DNA of 54,016 bases, taken from positions 1 through 54,016 of the forward strand of contig JAVBSS010000009.1 of the NCBI GenBank assembly GCA_031556525.1, given 5' to 3'. The position numbers and the translations under genes are program-made. Source of the stretch: JAVBSN01 sp031556525 (lineage in GTDB: Bacteria; Bacillota; Clostridia; Lachnospirales; Lachnospiraceae). Of the stretch, positions 25,327 through 32,355 are shown one piece after another. The notes beneath the pieces are model-generated. The model saw nothing but the letters and a program-made list of their open reading frames with translations. It was not told the origin of the DNA and made no database searches. Each line of letters starts with the position of its first letter. Position 1 is the stretch's first letter.

Positions 25327-25474
25327 AGTCAATTCCTTTCATGTCGTAAGTAACAATACATAATCCTTTAAAGACAATTTTTATTAATCGACAAAATTCT
25401 ATACCTATATATTATATCATATATTTAATAATTTAACATGTTAATACAATTTAATAATTTAGCAATAATCATAT

Positions 25475-25492
25475 ATACGCTATTCATGCAAT
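25475..25492 (+). repeat. partial copy of the 35-nt intergenic repeat
   Basis: ATACGCTATTCATGCAAT matches the first 18 bases of the repeats at 27038 and 27100 with one G-to-A change. It lies between the kinase promoter region and the duplicated antitoxin locus. Confidence 0.5.
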
Positions 25493-25498
25493 ATAAGT

Positions 25499-25542
25499 GC
25501 AAAAAACCTTGCTGACTGTACAAGCAGTCGCAAGGTTTTCCT
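25499..25542 (-). terminator. strong hairpin at the left border of the duplicated toxin locus
   Basis: AAAACCTTGC and GCAAGGTTTT, with an inner GACTG/CAGTC, form a stem of about 16 bp. On the minus strand it is followed by TTTTTTGC. It sits exactly where toxin homology in copy 1 begins, so it may stop minus-strand transcripts reading toward the kinase gene. Confidence 0.75.
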
Positions 25543-25551
25543 CATATCATT

Positions 25552-25582
25552 ATTGACATTCATTTATTTGATTTGTCATTAA
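25552..25582 (+). pseudogene. 3' remnant of the type I toxin gene
   Basis: The frame reads SLLTFIYLICH followed by a stop, identical to the C terminus of the intact toxin at 25905-25994. Upstream the homology is replaced by a terminator hairpin, so no start codon or binding site is left. Confidence 0.7.
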
Positions 25583-25584
25583 CA

Positions 25585-25673
25585 TAACAAAAACCTTCCC
25601 TGTACTTTGACCGAGTCTCGGAAGGTTTTTGTTCCTTAAACTGGCCAACCACCCTGTGGCGATTGCCTTTTAT
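25585..25673 (-). ncRNA. predicted antitoxin RNA, copy 1 (without toxin)
   Basis: The promoter on the minus strand is -35 TTGTAA (25702-25707), a 16-base spacer and -10 TATAAT (25680-25685). The transcript would carry GGCAATCGCCACAGGGTGG and end at the hairpin AAAACCTTCC/GGAAGGTTTTT (25589-25630). The same segment in copy 2 faces the intact toxin. Ends are estimates. Confidence 0.6.
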
Positions 25674-25783
25674 ATTTCCATTATAGCAAATTTTTTAGTT
25701 TTTACAAGTGTTAAAATGTATTATTTTATTTATATTTATCACACTATCAAAGCAGTCATTAATTTTTTTGTTTACTTTTTTAC

Positions 25784-25904
25784 TTTACTTATTGTATTTC
25801 CAATACTATAATGCTATACTGTCTATATGCAATTCGTAAGAATTGCTGGCAATCGTGTTATAGGGTGGTTGACCTCTATTCTACATAGAATGGAGGTGAT
25901 GCTT
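25784..25904 (+). promoter_or_regulatory. promoter and folded 5' leader of the type I toxin mRNA
   Basis: -35 TTTACT (25784-25789), a 17-base spacer and -10 TATAAT (25807-25812) precede the leader. It begins with a perfect hairpin GCAATTC-GTAA-GAATTGC (25829-25846). The segment 25848-25874 is complementary to 26054-26078 in the 3' part of the locus. Finally ACCTCTATTCT pairs with AGAATGGAGGT (one G-U), burying the GGAGGT binding site of the toxin. These are the usual safeguards of type I toxins. Confidence 0.65.
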
Positions 25905-25994
25905 ATGAAGAATAGATTCAAATTCAAGGACCTTATGTCCTTTGGAATGTTCATCATATCATTATTGACATTCATTTATTTGATTTGTCATTAA
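25905..25994 (+). CDS. small hydrophobic type I toxin (holin-like)
   Basis: The 29-residue peptide starts MKNRFKFKDLMSFGMF, with positively charged residues at the front. One membrane helix (about 10-28) follows, ending LICH. Short peptides of this shape behind GGAGGTGATG are annotated in Firmicutes as putative holin-like toxins and belong to type I toxin-antitoxin systems, where the peptide damages the membrane when translated. An in-frame ATG at 25890 would add five residues (MEVML), but it lies inside the binding site. The binding site is predicted to be masked by a leader hairpin, and the 3' end overlaps an antitoxin RNA on the other strand. Toxicity itself is inference. Confidence 0.7.
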   Translation: MKNRFKFKDLMSFGMFIISLLTFIYLICH

Positions 25995-25997
25995 CAT

Positions 25998-26084
25998 AGC
26001 AAAAACCTTCCCTGTACTTTGCCCAGTGCGGGAAGGTTTTTGTTCCTAAACTCGGTCAACCACCCTGTGGCGATTGCCTTTTAT
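25998..26084 (-). ncRNA. predicted type I antitoxin RNA, copy 2
   Basis: The promoter on the minus strand is -35 TTGTAA (26113-26118), a 16-base spacer and -10 TATAAT (26091-26096). The RNA would start about 26084 and run antisense to the toxin mRNA 3' region. It would end at the hairpin AAAAACCTTCCC/GGGAAGGTTTTT (26001-26041), which also terminates the toxin mRNA. Its 5' part repeats the toxin leader sequence (GGCAATCG and AGGGTGGTTGACC), like the direct repeats of Fst-type loci. Ends are estimates. Confidence 0.65.
26001..26041. terminator. bidirectional terminator shared by toxin mRNA and antitoxin RNA
   Basis: AAAAACCTTCCC and GGGAAGGTTTTT form a 12-bp stem with a 17-base loop, with T-tracts in both directions. 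The homologous hairpin in copy 1 is at 25589-25630. Confidence 0.85.
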
Positions 26085-26185
26085 ATTTCTATTATAACAA
26101 ATTTTTTAGTTTTTACAAGTGTCAAAATGTATAATAATCTTATAACCTCTATATAATAGAAAATTATAAAGGACTGAAACTCCAT

Positions 26186-26953
26186 TTATTGTGTATCTCC
26201 AAAAACCACAATATTTTTAAGTATATCTTCAATACCAAGATTTTTCATACCTTGTTTTTCATATTGTGCTATAAAAACCTTTGATGCATCTATAATTTTT
26301 TCACTGATTTTTTCAGGTATCCGCTCTTTCTTCATCTTTATATATTCCTCTCTAGCTTTAGAGGCTAAATCAAGACTATCACTTCCACCTTTTCTAGATA
26401 ACGTATCCATATATTTTTCAAATAACTCGATAACAATAGGCAACTGTTGTGCTTGTATTTCTAAGTAATCTGTATAATTCTTATAAGACTCATTTAGAGC
26501 ATCTAATTCTTCATTCATTGTCAGCTTACGATATCCGTCTTCAGATGTTTCATCCTCAACATAACTTTCCCTTGTACCACTCTCATACCCTTGTACAATT
26601 TCATCATATATACTCGCATATGATTTTAGTAAATTTGATGCCTTTTCTTCTATTGACTGATAAGTACCATTCGGCTTTAACTCAGCTAGTTTATTACCTA
26701 TTACAAAACTATAGTCCGTCTCAGGCATGATTTTTCCTGAAAGCAGTTCTTCACGTTGCTTCAATATACTATCATAACTTTCACTCTGCCCTTGCAAAAG
26801 ATCTCTATATCCCTTTAGTCCTGCCGCTGAAATAGAAACCTTAATCGAACTATCTTCCGTCTTTACAGAACTATTTTCAAATACTTTATGCTCTCCAGTT
26901 GCCTTTACTAAATTATTTTGAATCATACTATTTCTGGAAACATTAATATTCAT
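26186..26953 (-). CDS. uncharacterised coiled-coil-rich protein
   Basis: This 255-residue soluble protein is not recognised. It has no signal peptide, membrane helix or cysteine. The N-terminal 45 residues look disordered (Asn, Ser, Val and Lys rich). Predicted long helices follow (about 45-75, 100-125, 145-185 and 195-245), rich in Glu, Lys and Tyr. Heptad-like spacing in DALNESYKNYTDYLEIQAQQLP and a terminal GIEDILKNIVVFGDTQ are notable. The MNINVSRNSMIQNN start resembles that of short structural proteins of flagella or spores, but that is impression only. A strong AAAGGGGGA site precedes the ATG. It sits alone between the toxin locus and the 35-nt repeats. Confidence 0.6.
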   Translation of the reverse strand: MNINVSRNSMIQNNLVKATGEHKVFENSSVKTEDSSIKVSISAAGLKGYRDLLQGQSESYDSILKQREELLSGKIMPETDYSFVIGNKLAELKPNGTYQSIEEKASNLLKSYASIYDEIVQGYESGTRESYVEDETSEDGYRKLTMNEELDALNESYKNYTDYLEIQAQQLPIVIELFEKYMDTLSRKGGSDSLDLASKAREEYIKMKKERIPEKISEKIIDASKVFIAQYEKQGMKNLGIEDILKNIVVFGDTQ

Positions 26954-27037
26954 TGCTTTCCCCCTTTAATCGCATCTGCAGTTACCCTTTAACTATATAC
27001 TTCTATATAGTTCGGCATATATATCAAAATATGTTAT

Positions 27038-27072
27038 ATACGCTATTCGTGCAATGCAAAGCACCACTTCGT
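27038..27072 (+). repeat. 35-nt intergenic repeat, copy A
   Basis: A 35-base sequence beginning ATACGCTATTCGTGCAATG and ending CACCACTTCGT is repeated exactly at 27100-27134. The patch 27030-27240 is visibly richer in GC than its surroundings and rich in TTCG and GCA words. The open frames crossing it are not credible genes. Confidence 0.8.
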
Positions 27073-27099
27073 TACTTCGTGCAATGCACACGAATTCAC

Positions 27100-27134
27100 A
27101 TACGCTATTCGTGCAATGCAAAGCACCACTTCGT
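27100..27134 (+). repeat. 35-nt intergenic repeat, copy B
   Basis: This is an exact second copy, 62 bases after copy A. The 27 bases between the copies contain a partial echo, ACTTCGTGCAATGCACACG (27074-27092). Two copies only and no cas genes, so it is not a CRISPR array. Confidence 0.8.
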
Positions 27135-27184
27135 GTTCGCTTCGCTTCCACTCAGTGACGTTTGCATTCCTATGTATGATAACG

Positions 27185-27239
27185 ACGAACTTCCACCGAG
27201 TTACTTCGTGCTTCGCACTTTCATAACTCGGTGTTCGTT
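27185..27239. repeat. long imperfect palindrome in the repeat patch
   Basis: CACCGAGTTA (27194-27203) pairs with TAACTCGGTG (27224-27233). Inside, GTGC-TTC-GCAC forms a tip, and outside ACGAAC faces GTTCGT. It looks like a small palindromic intergenic element (REP/MITE-like). No T-tract follows. Confidence 0.6.
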
Positions 27240-27251
27240 TACACTCACATG

Positions 27252-27310
27252 TCAACAATAAAAATAGGACATTAGCCAGCAAGCTGTCATTGTCCTATTT
27301 TTATTGTTGA
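27252..27310. terminator. strong bidirectional terminator after prfA
   Basis: A perfect 20-bp stem (27252-27271 with 27291-27310) has a 19-base loop, and its outer half is A/T-tracts (ATAAAAATAGG / CCTATTTTTAT). It ends the minus-strand prfA operon. Confidence 0.9.
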
Positions 27311-27322
27311 CGCGTTCGTCGT

Positions 27323-28393
27323 TTATTCTTCCATATTTATCAGCTTAGCAGCTTGGTCGGCTGCTGTTAAGCTATCGATTACTTCATCTAATTCACCGTT
27401 CATTACCTGATCTAATTTATGAAGGGTAAGTTTAATTCTATGATCTGTTACACGCCCTTGTGGGAAGTTGTATGTTCTTATCTTTTCTGAACGATCTCCA
27501 GTACCTACTTGACTCTTTCTGTTTGCTGCTTCTGCATCATGAGCCTTTTGTAATTCTAAATCATATAGTTTAGAACGTAATACTTTTAATGCTTTATCTT
27601 TGTTCTTAAGTTGTGATTTCTCATCTTGACAAGATATTACTATACCTGTTGGTATATGGGTAAGTCTTACTGCTGAATCTGTTGTATTTACACATTGTCC
27701 ACCATTTCCTGATGCTCTAAACACATCAAACTTACAATCATTCATATCAATCTCAACGTCTACATCTTCTGCCTCTGGCATAATAGCAACTGTTATAGTC
27801 GATGTGTGAATTCTTCCACCTGACTCTGTCTCTGGAACACGTTGAACCCTATGAACTCCACTCTCATATTTAAGTTTTGAGTATGCTCCGTTACCATTTA
27901 TCATAAATACAGCTTCTTTGAATCCACCAATTCCGTTTTCATTTAAACTGATAAGCTCTGTCTTCCATCTGAATTTGTCAGCATATTTTTGATACATTCT
28001 ATATACTTCTGCTGCAAACAAAGCTGCCTCATCACCACCTGCACCACCACGAATTTCAACAATAACATTTTTATCATCATTAGGGTCCTTAGGTAACAAT
28101 AAAATCTTTAACTCTTCTTCGTTTCTAACAATTTGATCCTTAGCTTCTGCTAATTCCTCTTTTGCCATTTCTTTTAATTCTTCATCTGATTCTTCTTCAA
28201 TCATAGCTAAACTGTCCTCTACAGTTTGTTTTGCTGCCATATATTCTTTGTACTTCTCTACAATTGGAGCTAAATCATTTTGCTCTTTCATAAGTCTTCT
28301 AAACTTATTTTGATCATTAACTACAGATGGATCACTTAACTCTGCCTGTATATCCTCTAATCTTCCAACTAAATCATCTAATTTATCAAACAT
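27323..28393 (-). CDS. prfA: peptide chain release factor 1
   Basis: RF1 recognises UAA and UAG in the ribosomal A site and triggers hydrolysis of peptidyl-tRNA. The 356-residue protein has the catalytic GGQ at 231-233 (SGNGGQCVN) and the codon-recognition tripeptide PET at 187-189 (RF1-type PxT) in the stretch RVPETESGGRIHTST. The acidic IRGGAGGDEA lies at about 114-123. All four domains are present at the usual length. It is followed by the prmC-encoded methylase that modifies the GGQ glutamine; prmC lies immediately upstream in the same minus-strand operon, 28 bases away. Confidence 0.98.
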   Translation of the reverse strand: MFDKLDDLVGRLEDIQAELSDPSVVNDQNKFRRLMKEQNDLAPIVEKYKEYMAAKQTVEDSLAMIEEESDEELKEMAKEELAEAKDQIVRNEEELKILLLPKDPNDDKNVIVEIRGGAGGDEAALFAAEVYRMYQKYADKFRWKTELISLNENGIGGFKEAVFMINGNGAYSKLKYESGVHRVQRVPETESGGRIHTSTITVAIMPEAEDVDVEIDMNDCKFDVFRASGNGGQCVNTTDSAVRLTHIPTGIVISCQDEKSQLKNKDKALKVLRSKLYDLELQKAHDAEAANRKSQVGTGDRSEKIRTYNFPQGRVTDHRIKLTLHKLDQVMNGELDEVIDSLTAADQAAKLINMEE

Positions 28394-28421
28394 TACTTTT
28401 ACCTCTCATCACTTTTGGTTT

Positions 28422-29285
28422 CTATATGTGAGCATAGACTACTCTATCTAGTCCTGCTAAATCTTTAATTACTGTTATATCTTTAAATTGATTATCTACA
28501 AATATCTCCCTGATATCTGTTGCTTGATCACAGCCGATTTCCAAAAACACATAGCCTTGTTCATATAGATACCTCCTAGCATCTCCAATTATTTTTCTAT
28601 AAAAATATAATCCATCTTCCATACCATCCAATGCCATCATAGGTTCATAATCTTTAACCTCTTCCATCAAAGTAGGAATAACATCACTTCTTATATATGG
28701 CGGATTAGAAATAATTATATTATATTTTCTTGTAATGTTACTATATATATCACTCTCTATAATGTCAACATCTGCCTGCAAAATACTAGCATTTTCTGTA
28801 GCTATGATAATAGCCTCTTTAGAAATATCAGCTAAATCAACACTAATGCTATTTTTCTTTTCAACATCACTATTTATATATTCTTGATAGTATTTATAAA
28901 CACTTATCCCTATGCAGCCAGAACCACAACACATATCTAAAATAGAATCATCTATATTAACACATTTTATAACTTCCTCTACCAAAACTTCTGTGTCTTG
29001 CCTAGGAATCAGTACATTAGTATTAACTTTATACTCATATCCCATAAACTCTTGATATCCAAGAATATATTGTAATGGATAACGTGTACACCTTATGTCA
29101 ATAAGTCTATAAAATTCTCTTTCTACTTCAATATCTACCTCATCATTTCCATTAATTAAAATATGAGTTCTATCACATTGTAGTATATGTTCTAATAATA
29201 TTCTTCCGTCATATCTAGGATTATCAATATTTGCATTATTAAGCTTATCAATACCACTATCTAATAATTCTTTTATCGTTGACAT
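28422..29285 (-). CDS. prmC: release factor glutamine N5-methyltransferase
   Basis: This S-adenosylmethionine-dependent enzyme (HemK family) methylates the glutamine of the GGQ motif in release factors. The 287-residue protein has an N-terminal helical substrate domain (about 1-80) with YPLQYILGYQEF and VLIPRQDTE (about 93-101). The methyltransferase fold has the cofactor motif ILDMCCGSGCIGIS and the diagnostic ISNPPYI (about 187-193). Its gene is directly upstream of prfA, its main substrate, and only 3 bases downstream of the DUF1385 gene, which supports an operon. Confidence 0.96.
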   Translation of the reverse strand: MSTIKELLDSGIDKLNNANIDNPRYDGRILLEHILQCDRTHILINGNDEVDIEVEREFYRLIDIRCTRYPLQYILGYQEFMGYEYKVNTNVLIPRQDTEVLVEEVIKCVNIDDSILDMCCGSGCIGISVYKYYQEYINSDVEKKNSISVDLADISKEAIIIATENASILQADVDIIESDIYSNITRKYNIIISNPPYIRSDVIPTLMEEVKDYEPMMALDGMEDGLYFYRKIIGDARRYLYEQGYVFLEIGCDQATDIREIFVDNQFKDITVIKDLAGLDRVVYAHI

Positions 29286-29288
29286 ATT

Positions 29289-30272
29289 CTAACCTTCTAA
29301 TTCTCCACTGTTAAGTGCTTTAACATATTCTTCCCAATCTAATACAGCTTCTACTGACTTTATTGCTACTTCTATCATATCATCATCTGGTTCTTTAGTT
29401 GTAAGTCTTTGAACCCACATACCTGGAATACTCAATATATACATAAATGCAGAATCGTTTTTTCCTGCGAATTTTATAAACTCGTATGATATACCTGCTA
29501 TTACTGGAACTAATAATATTCTATACAATAATCTTAACCATGTGTTATCACTGCTTATAAACATAAATATAATTATACTTACAATCATAACTATAAATAG
29601 AAAGCTTGTTCCACATCGTTTATGATATCTTGAATGTTTTCTAATATTTGTTACAGTAAGTGCATCACCTGCTTCAAGACAATTAATAGTTTTGTGTTCT
29701 GCTCCATGATACATAAACACTCTCTTTATGTCCTTCATCTGTGATATAGCTATTACATATAGTAAGAATATAGATAATCTCAAAACACCTTCTAATACAG
29801 AAATAAGAATTTGATTTTTAACAATACTACTCAAAAACCCTGTTATAAATGCGGGTAATATCATAAACAATCCTACAGCTATTACTAGAGAAAGTGCTAC
29901 TGTAAAGAACATTTCTATGCCTTCGCCTTTAGATGCATCCTTATTCTTTTTTGTACTATTTTCTTCTACTGTTTCATGAACTTCTTCGTTTTTCTCTGCA
30001 TCTTCTTTATCTTTAACATTTTCCTCTTCATCATAAAAACTTGATGAATATGTTAATGTCTTGACTCCTATAACCATAGATTCTATAAAATTAACTACTC
30101 CTCTTATAATTGGAATTCTAAAAAATATATTCTTACTACCAAAAGATTCATAGTCCTCTATATTAACTTCTATATCATTATCAGGTTTTCTAACTGCTAC
30201 AGCATATTTATCAGCATTCTTCATCATAATGCCTTCAATTACAGCCTGACCGCCTATTGATACTTTCTTCAT
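29289..30272 (-). CDS. DUF1385 membrane protein (YqhQ-like)
   Basis: The 327-residue protein is of the DUF1385 family, function not established. The family motifs are GGQAVIEGIMMKN (about 7-19), the central HGAEHKTINCLEAG (about 188-201) with conserved His/Glu, and RCGTSFLF. These have led to the suggestion of a metal-binding site. At least four hydrophobic segments are visible (about 125-150, 155-175, 218-237 and 243-262). A charged Lys/Glu-rich stretch (about 80-115) separates the N-terminal part from the helices. In Clostridia this gene typically precedes prmC-prfA, as here (3-base spacing). Confidence 0.9.
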   Translation of the reverse strand: MKKVSIGGQAVIEGIMMKNADKYAVAVRKPDNDIEVNIEDYESFGSKNIFFRIPIIRGVVNFIESMVIGVKTLTYSSSFYDEEENVKDKEDAEKNEEVHETVEENSTKKNKDASKGEGIEMFFTVALSLVIAVGLFMILPAFITGFLSSIVKNQILISVLEGVLRLSIFLLYVIAISQMKDIKRVFMYHGAEHKTINCLEAGDALTVTNIRKHSRYHKRCGTSFLFIVMIVSIIIFMFISSDNTWLRLLYRILLVPVIAGISYEFIKFAGKNDSAFMYILSIPGMWVQRLTTKEPDDDMIEVAIKSVEAVLDWEEYVKALNSGELEG

Positions 30273-30287
30273 TACATATCTCCCTAA

Positions 30288-30318
30288 ATAAAAAGGCTGA
30301 GATTATTCAATCTCAACC
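30288..30318 (-). terminator. terminator after rpmE
   Basis: GGTTGAGATT and AATCTCAGCC (one G-U) pair around a 4-base loop, followed on the minus strand by TTTTTATT. It separates rpmE from the DUF1385-prmC-prfA operon. Confidence 0.85.
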
Positions 30319-30329
30319 TATTATCTTCA

Positions 30330-30539
30330 CTAATTTGCTTGGCTAACTCCATATTTACGATTGAACTTATCAATACGACCTCTTGCTTGAGCAGCTTTTT
30401 GTTGTCCAGTATAGAATGAATGACATTTTGAACATATTTCTACGTGAATCTCTTCATTAGTTGAACCTGTAACAAACTCATTACCGCAGTTGCAAGTAAC
30501 CTTTGCTTGATAATAATCTGGATGTATTCCTTCTCTCAT
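30330..30539 (-). CDS. rpmE: 50S ribosomal protein L31, zinc form
   Basis: The 69-residue ribosomal protein begins MREGIHPDYY and has four cysteines in CNC and CSKC pairs, which mark the zinc-binding (C+) type. The C-terminal GRIDKFNRKYG is typical. The ATG at 30539 has GAGGTG 7 bases before it; an upstream GTG in the same frame lies inside that binding site and is rejected. A promoter and a folded leader of about 110 bases precede it, suggesting autoregulation by L31 as described for other bacteria. Confidence 0.96.
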   Translation of the reverse strand: MREGIHPDYYQAKVTCNCGNEFVTGSTNEEIHVEICSKCHSFYTGQQKAAQARGRIDKFNRKYGVSQAN

Positions 30540-30600
30540 TACTTTCACCTCTTTATACGTATACTCTTATTTAATGCTTAATATAAGCCTTATAACCTTT

Positions 30601-30646
30601 GATTATCCTAGTTATTCAGCATATACTCGCTAACTTACTTATAATC
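30601..30646 (-). promoter_or_regulatory. candidate L31 autoregulatory leader
   Basis: On the minus strand GATTAT and ATAATC form an outer stem. Inside it AGTTA pairs with TAACT, and AGC with GCT, around GAGTATAT. The element starts about 10 bases after the predicted transcription start and lies 60 bases before the rpmE start codon. Leaders binding L31 are known in Firmicutes; identity with those families was not tested. Confidence 0.45.
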
Positions 30647-30659
30647 AAACAGCTTTTAA

Positions 30660-30688
30660 ATTGTAACATAGCAATTATTAAAGTGCAA
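30660..30688 (-). promoter_or_regulatory. promoter of rpmE
   Basis: On the minus strand, -35 TTGCAC (30683-30688), a 17-base spacer and -10 TACAAT (30660-30665), preceded by TGT (extended -10). It lies directly downstream of the rho stop codon. Confidence 0.65.
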
Positions 30689-30711
30689 GCATTATTTTGT
30701 TAAATTTGAAA

Positions 30712-32109
30712 TTATCTTTTCTTACCTAATGAACGTCGTATAAGTTCAACAAATTCCTCATTATTTTTAGTTCTAACGAATAATTTTATAACTTCCTCTA
30801 TACTCTCTTCAGCTCTCGCGCTATTCATCTCTTTGTGAATTAGATATGAGGCCTCTTGCTCATCTTTTGTCAATAATAAGTCTTCTCTTCTAGTACCAGA
30901 TTTAGCTATATCAATAGCTGGGAATATTCTCTTCTCAGATAATTTTCTATCAAGAACTAATTCCATATTTCCTGTACCCTTAAATTCTTCAAACACTACA
31001 TCATCCATTTTACTTCCTGTATCAACCAATGCTGTAGCCAAAATAGTCAAACTTCCGCCTTCTCGCATATTTCTTGCTGCACCAAAGAATTTCTTAGGCA
31101 TATGTAATGCTGCTGGATCAAGACCACCTGTTAAGGTTCTACCACTTGGTGGAACTGTAAGATTATAAGCCCTAGCCAGTCTAGTAATACTATCAAGTAA
31201 TATTACAACATCTTTCTTATGCTCAACCAATCTCTTAGCTCTCTCTAAAACCATTTCTGAGACTCTTTTATGGTGCTCTGGCAATTCATCAAATGTAGAG
31301 TATATTACTTCTACATTCTCTCCCTCTATCGACTCTCTTATATCTGTAACTTCTTCTGGTCTCTCATCAATAAGAAGAACTATTAAATGCATATCTGCAT
31401 ATGTTCTACTAATGCTTCTAGCAACTTGTTTTAACAAAGTTGTTTTACCAGTCTTTGGAGGTGATACAATCATACCTCTTTGACCTTTACCAATAGGTGA
31501 CATCAAATCAACTATTCGCATTGGTATACTAGATTCTGAATTAGCATTTTCCAAACGTATTCTTTCATTTGGAAATATAGGAATCAAATCTTCAAAATTC
31601 TTTCTATTAACTGCAACTGAAGGATGCTCTCCATTTACACTTTTAACATATAATAAAGCAGAAAATTTTTCTCCCTGCGTCTTAACCCTAATACTTCCCT
31701 CTATAACGTCACCTGTTTTTAAATTAAACTTTCTAATCTGAGAAGGTGATACATATACGTCTTTCTCTCCTGGCAAATAGTTATCACATCTAATAAATCC
31801 ATAACCATCTGATAAAACCTCAAGTATTCCGTATGCTCGTTCTCCACTATCAAGTGTAGAACTATCCTTAACATTAATCGTCTTTGTACTTACTTCTGAA
31901 TTTTCATCAACTACATTAATATTAATTTCTTGTGATTTACTCACTTCATTTTTTTGTAATTCCTTATTTTCATTATTTCGCTTAGTAGAATCTTGTATTT
32001 CATTAAGAACCTTCAACAATTCATTTTTTTTCAAAATAGAAACACCTTTAATATTTTTCTCCTTAGCTTCCTCACGCAATTCGGCAAGAGTTAATTCTTC
32101 ATATTTCAT
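30712..32109 (-). CDS. rho: transcription termination factor Rho
   Basis: This hexameric RNA-dependent ATPase terminates untranslated transcripts. The 465-residue protein has an N-terminal SAP-like helix pair (about 1-35, LTLAELREEAKEKNIKG). A hydrophilic linker of about 50 residues, rich in Asn, Lys and Ser, follows. The cold-shock RNA-binding domain (about 89-160) has the primary-site motifs DGYGFIR and KDVYVSPSQIRKF. The RecA core has Walker A SPPKTGKTT (216-224), Walker B VVILLDSITR and the Q-loop GGLDPAAL. The inserted linker is moderate compared with the long inserts of actinobacterial Rho. The ATG follows AGGAAGGA. It is transcribed divergently from the DUF4364 gene. Confidence 0.97.
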   Translation of the reverse strand: MKYEELTLAELREEAKEKNIKGVSILKKNELLKVLNEIQDSTKRNNENKELQKNEVSKSQEININVVDENSEVSTKTINVKDSSTLDSGERAYGILEVLSDGYGFIRCDNYLPGEKDVYVSPSQIRKFNLKTGDVIEGSIRVKTQGEKFSALLYVKSVNGEHPSVAVNRKNFEDLIPIFPNERIRLENANSESSIPMRIVDLMSPIGKGQRGMIVSPPKTGKTTLLKQVARSISRTYADMHLIVLLIDERPEEVTDIRESIEGENVEVIYSTFDELPEHHKRVSEMVLERAKRLVEHKKDVVILLDSITRLARAYNLTVPPSGRTLTGGLDPAALHMPKKFFGAARNMREGGSLTILATALVDTGSKMDDVVFEEFKGTGNMELVLDRKLSEKRIFPAIDIAKSGTRREDLLLTKDEQEASYLIHKEMNSARAEESIEEVIKLFVRTKNNEEFVELIRRSLGKKR

Positions 32110-32290
32110 TAGTTAATATCCTTCCTAATTTTAAATATAGTTTATGGGTAATTTCGATAACACTATCTTTGACTTGAACTATAGAATATTTGATTATTGC
32201 TATAATTGGAATTATATCACATTTTTTGCAATAGGTAAATATTAAAAAATTAATAAATCTATCCATATTTCGACATTCCCAAACATTTTC

Positions 32291-32319
32291 TTGATATAAA
32301 AGAATACAAGTGATATTAT
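32291..32319 (+). promoter_or_regulatory. promoter of the DUF4364 gene
   Basis: -35 TTGATA (32291-32296), a 17-base spacer and -10 TATTAT (32314-32319), about 37 bases before the ATG. The divergent rho promoter must lie in 32110-32290 but is not obvious. Confidence 0.6.
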
Positions 32320-32355
32320 ATAAGCATAATTTTTTTGAAAAGGATAGTTGCAATA

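Larger units (their letters stand above)
25542..25721. repeat. 180-bp direct repeat, copy 1 (toxin-truncated antitoxin locus)
   Basis: This copy is nearly identical to 25954-26132. It contains the last 13 codons of the toxin (ISLLTFIYLICH and stop), the shared terminator hairpin and an antitoxin RNA gene with its promoter. The toxin start, binding site and promoter are missing. Differences from copy 2 lie mainly in the hairpin loop. Confidence 0.9.
25954..26132. repeat. 180-bp direct repeat, copy 2 (intact toxin-antitoxin locus)
   Basis: This copy is nearly identical to 25542-25721 at a distance of about 412 bases. It spans the toxin 3' end, the shared terminator and the antitoxin gene with its promoter. 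The 5' part of the toxin and its leader lie outside the repeat. Confidence 0.9.

Noticed and set aside
27038..27134. Two 35-nt repeats separated by 27 nt, looking like a minimal CRISPR
   Set aside because: Only two repeats, the spacer contains part of the repeat sequence, and no cas genes are in the window.
26953..27282. Open frames of 79-102 codons on both strands across the repeat patch
   Set aside because: They arise from the repeats, have no convincing binding sites and give low-complexity His/Cys/Arg-rich products.
32099..32353. 84-codon minus-strand frame overlapping the start of rho
   Set aside because: It covers the divergent promoter region and the 5' end of rho, and its product has no protein-like features.
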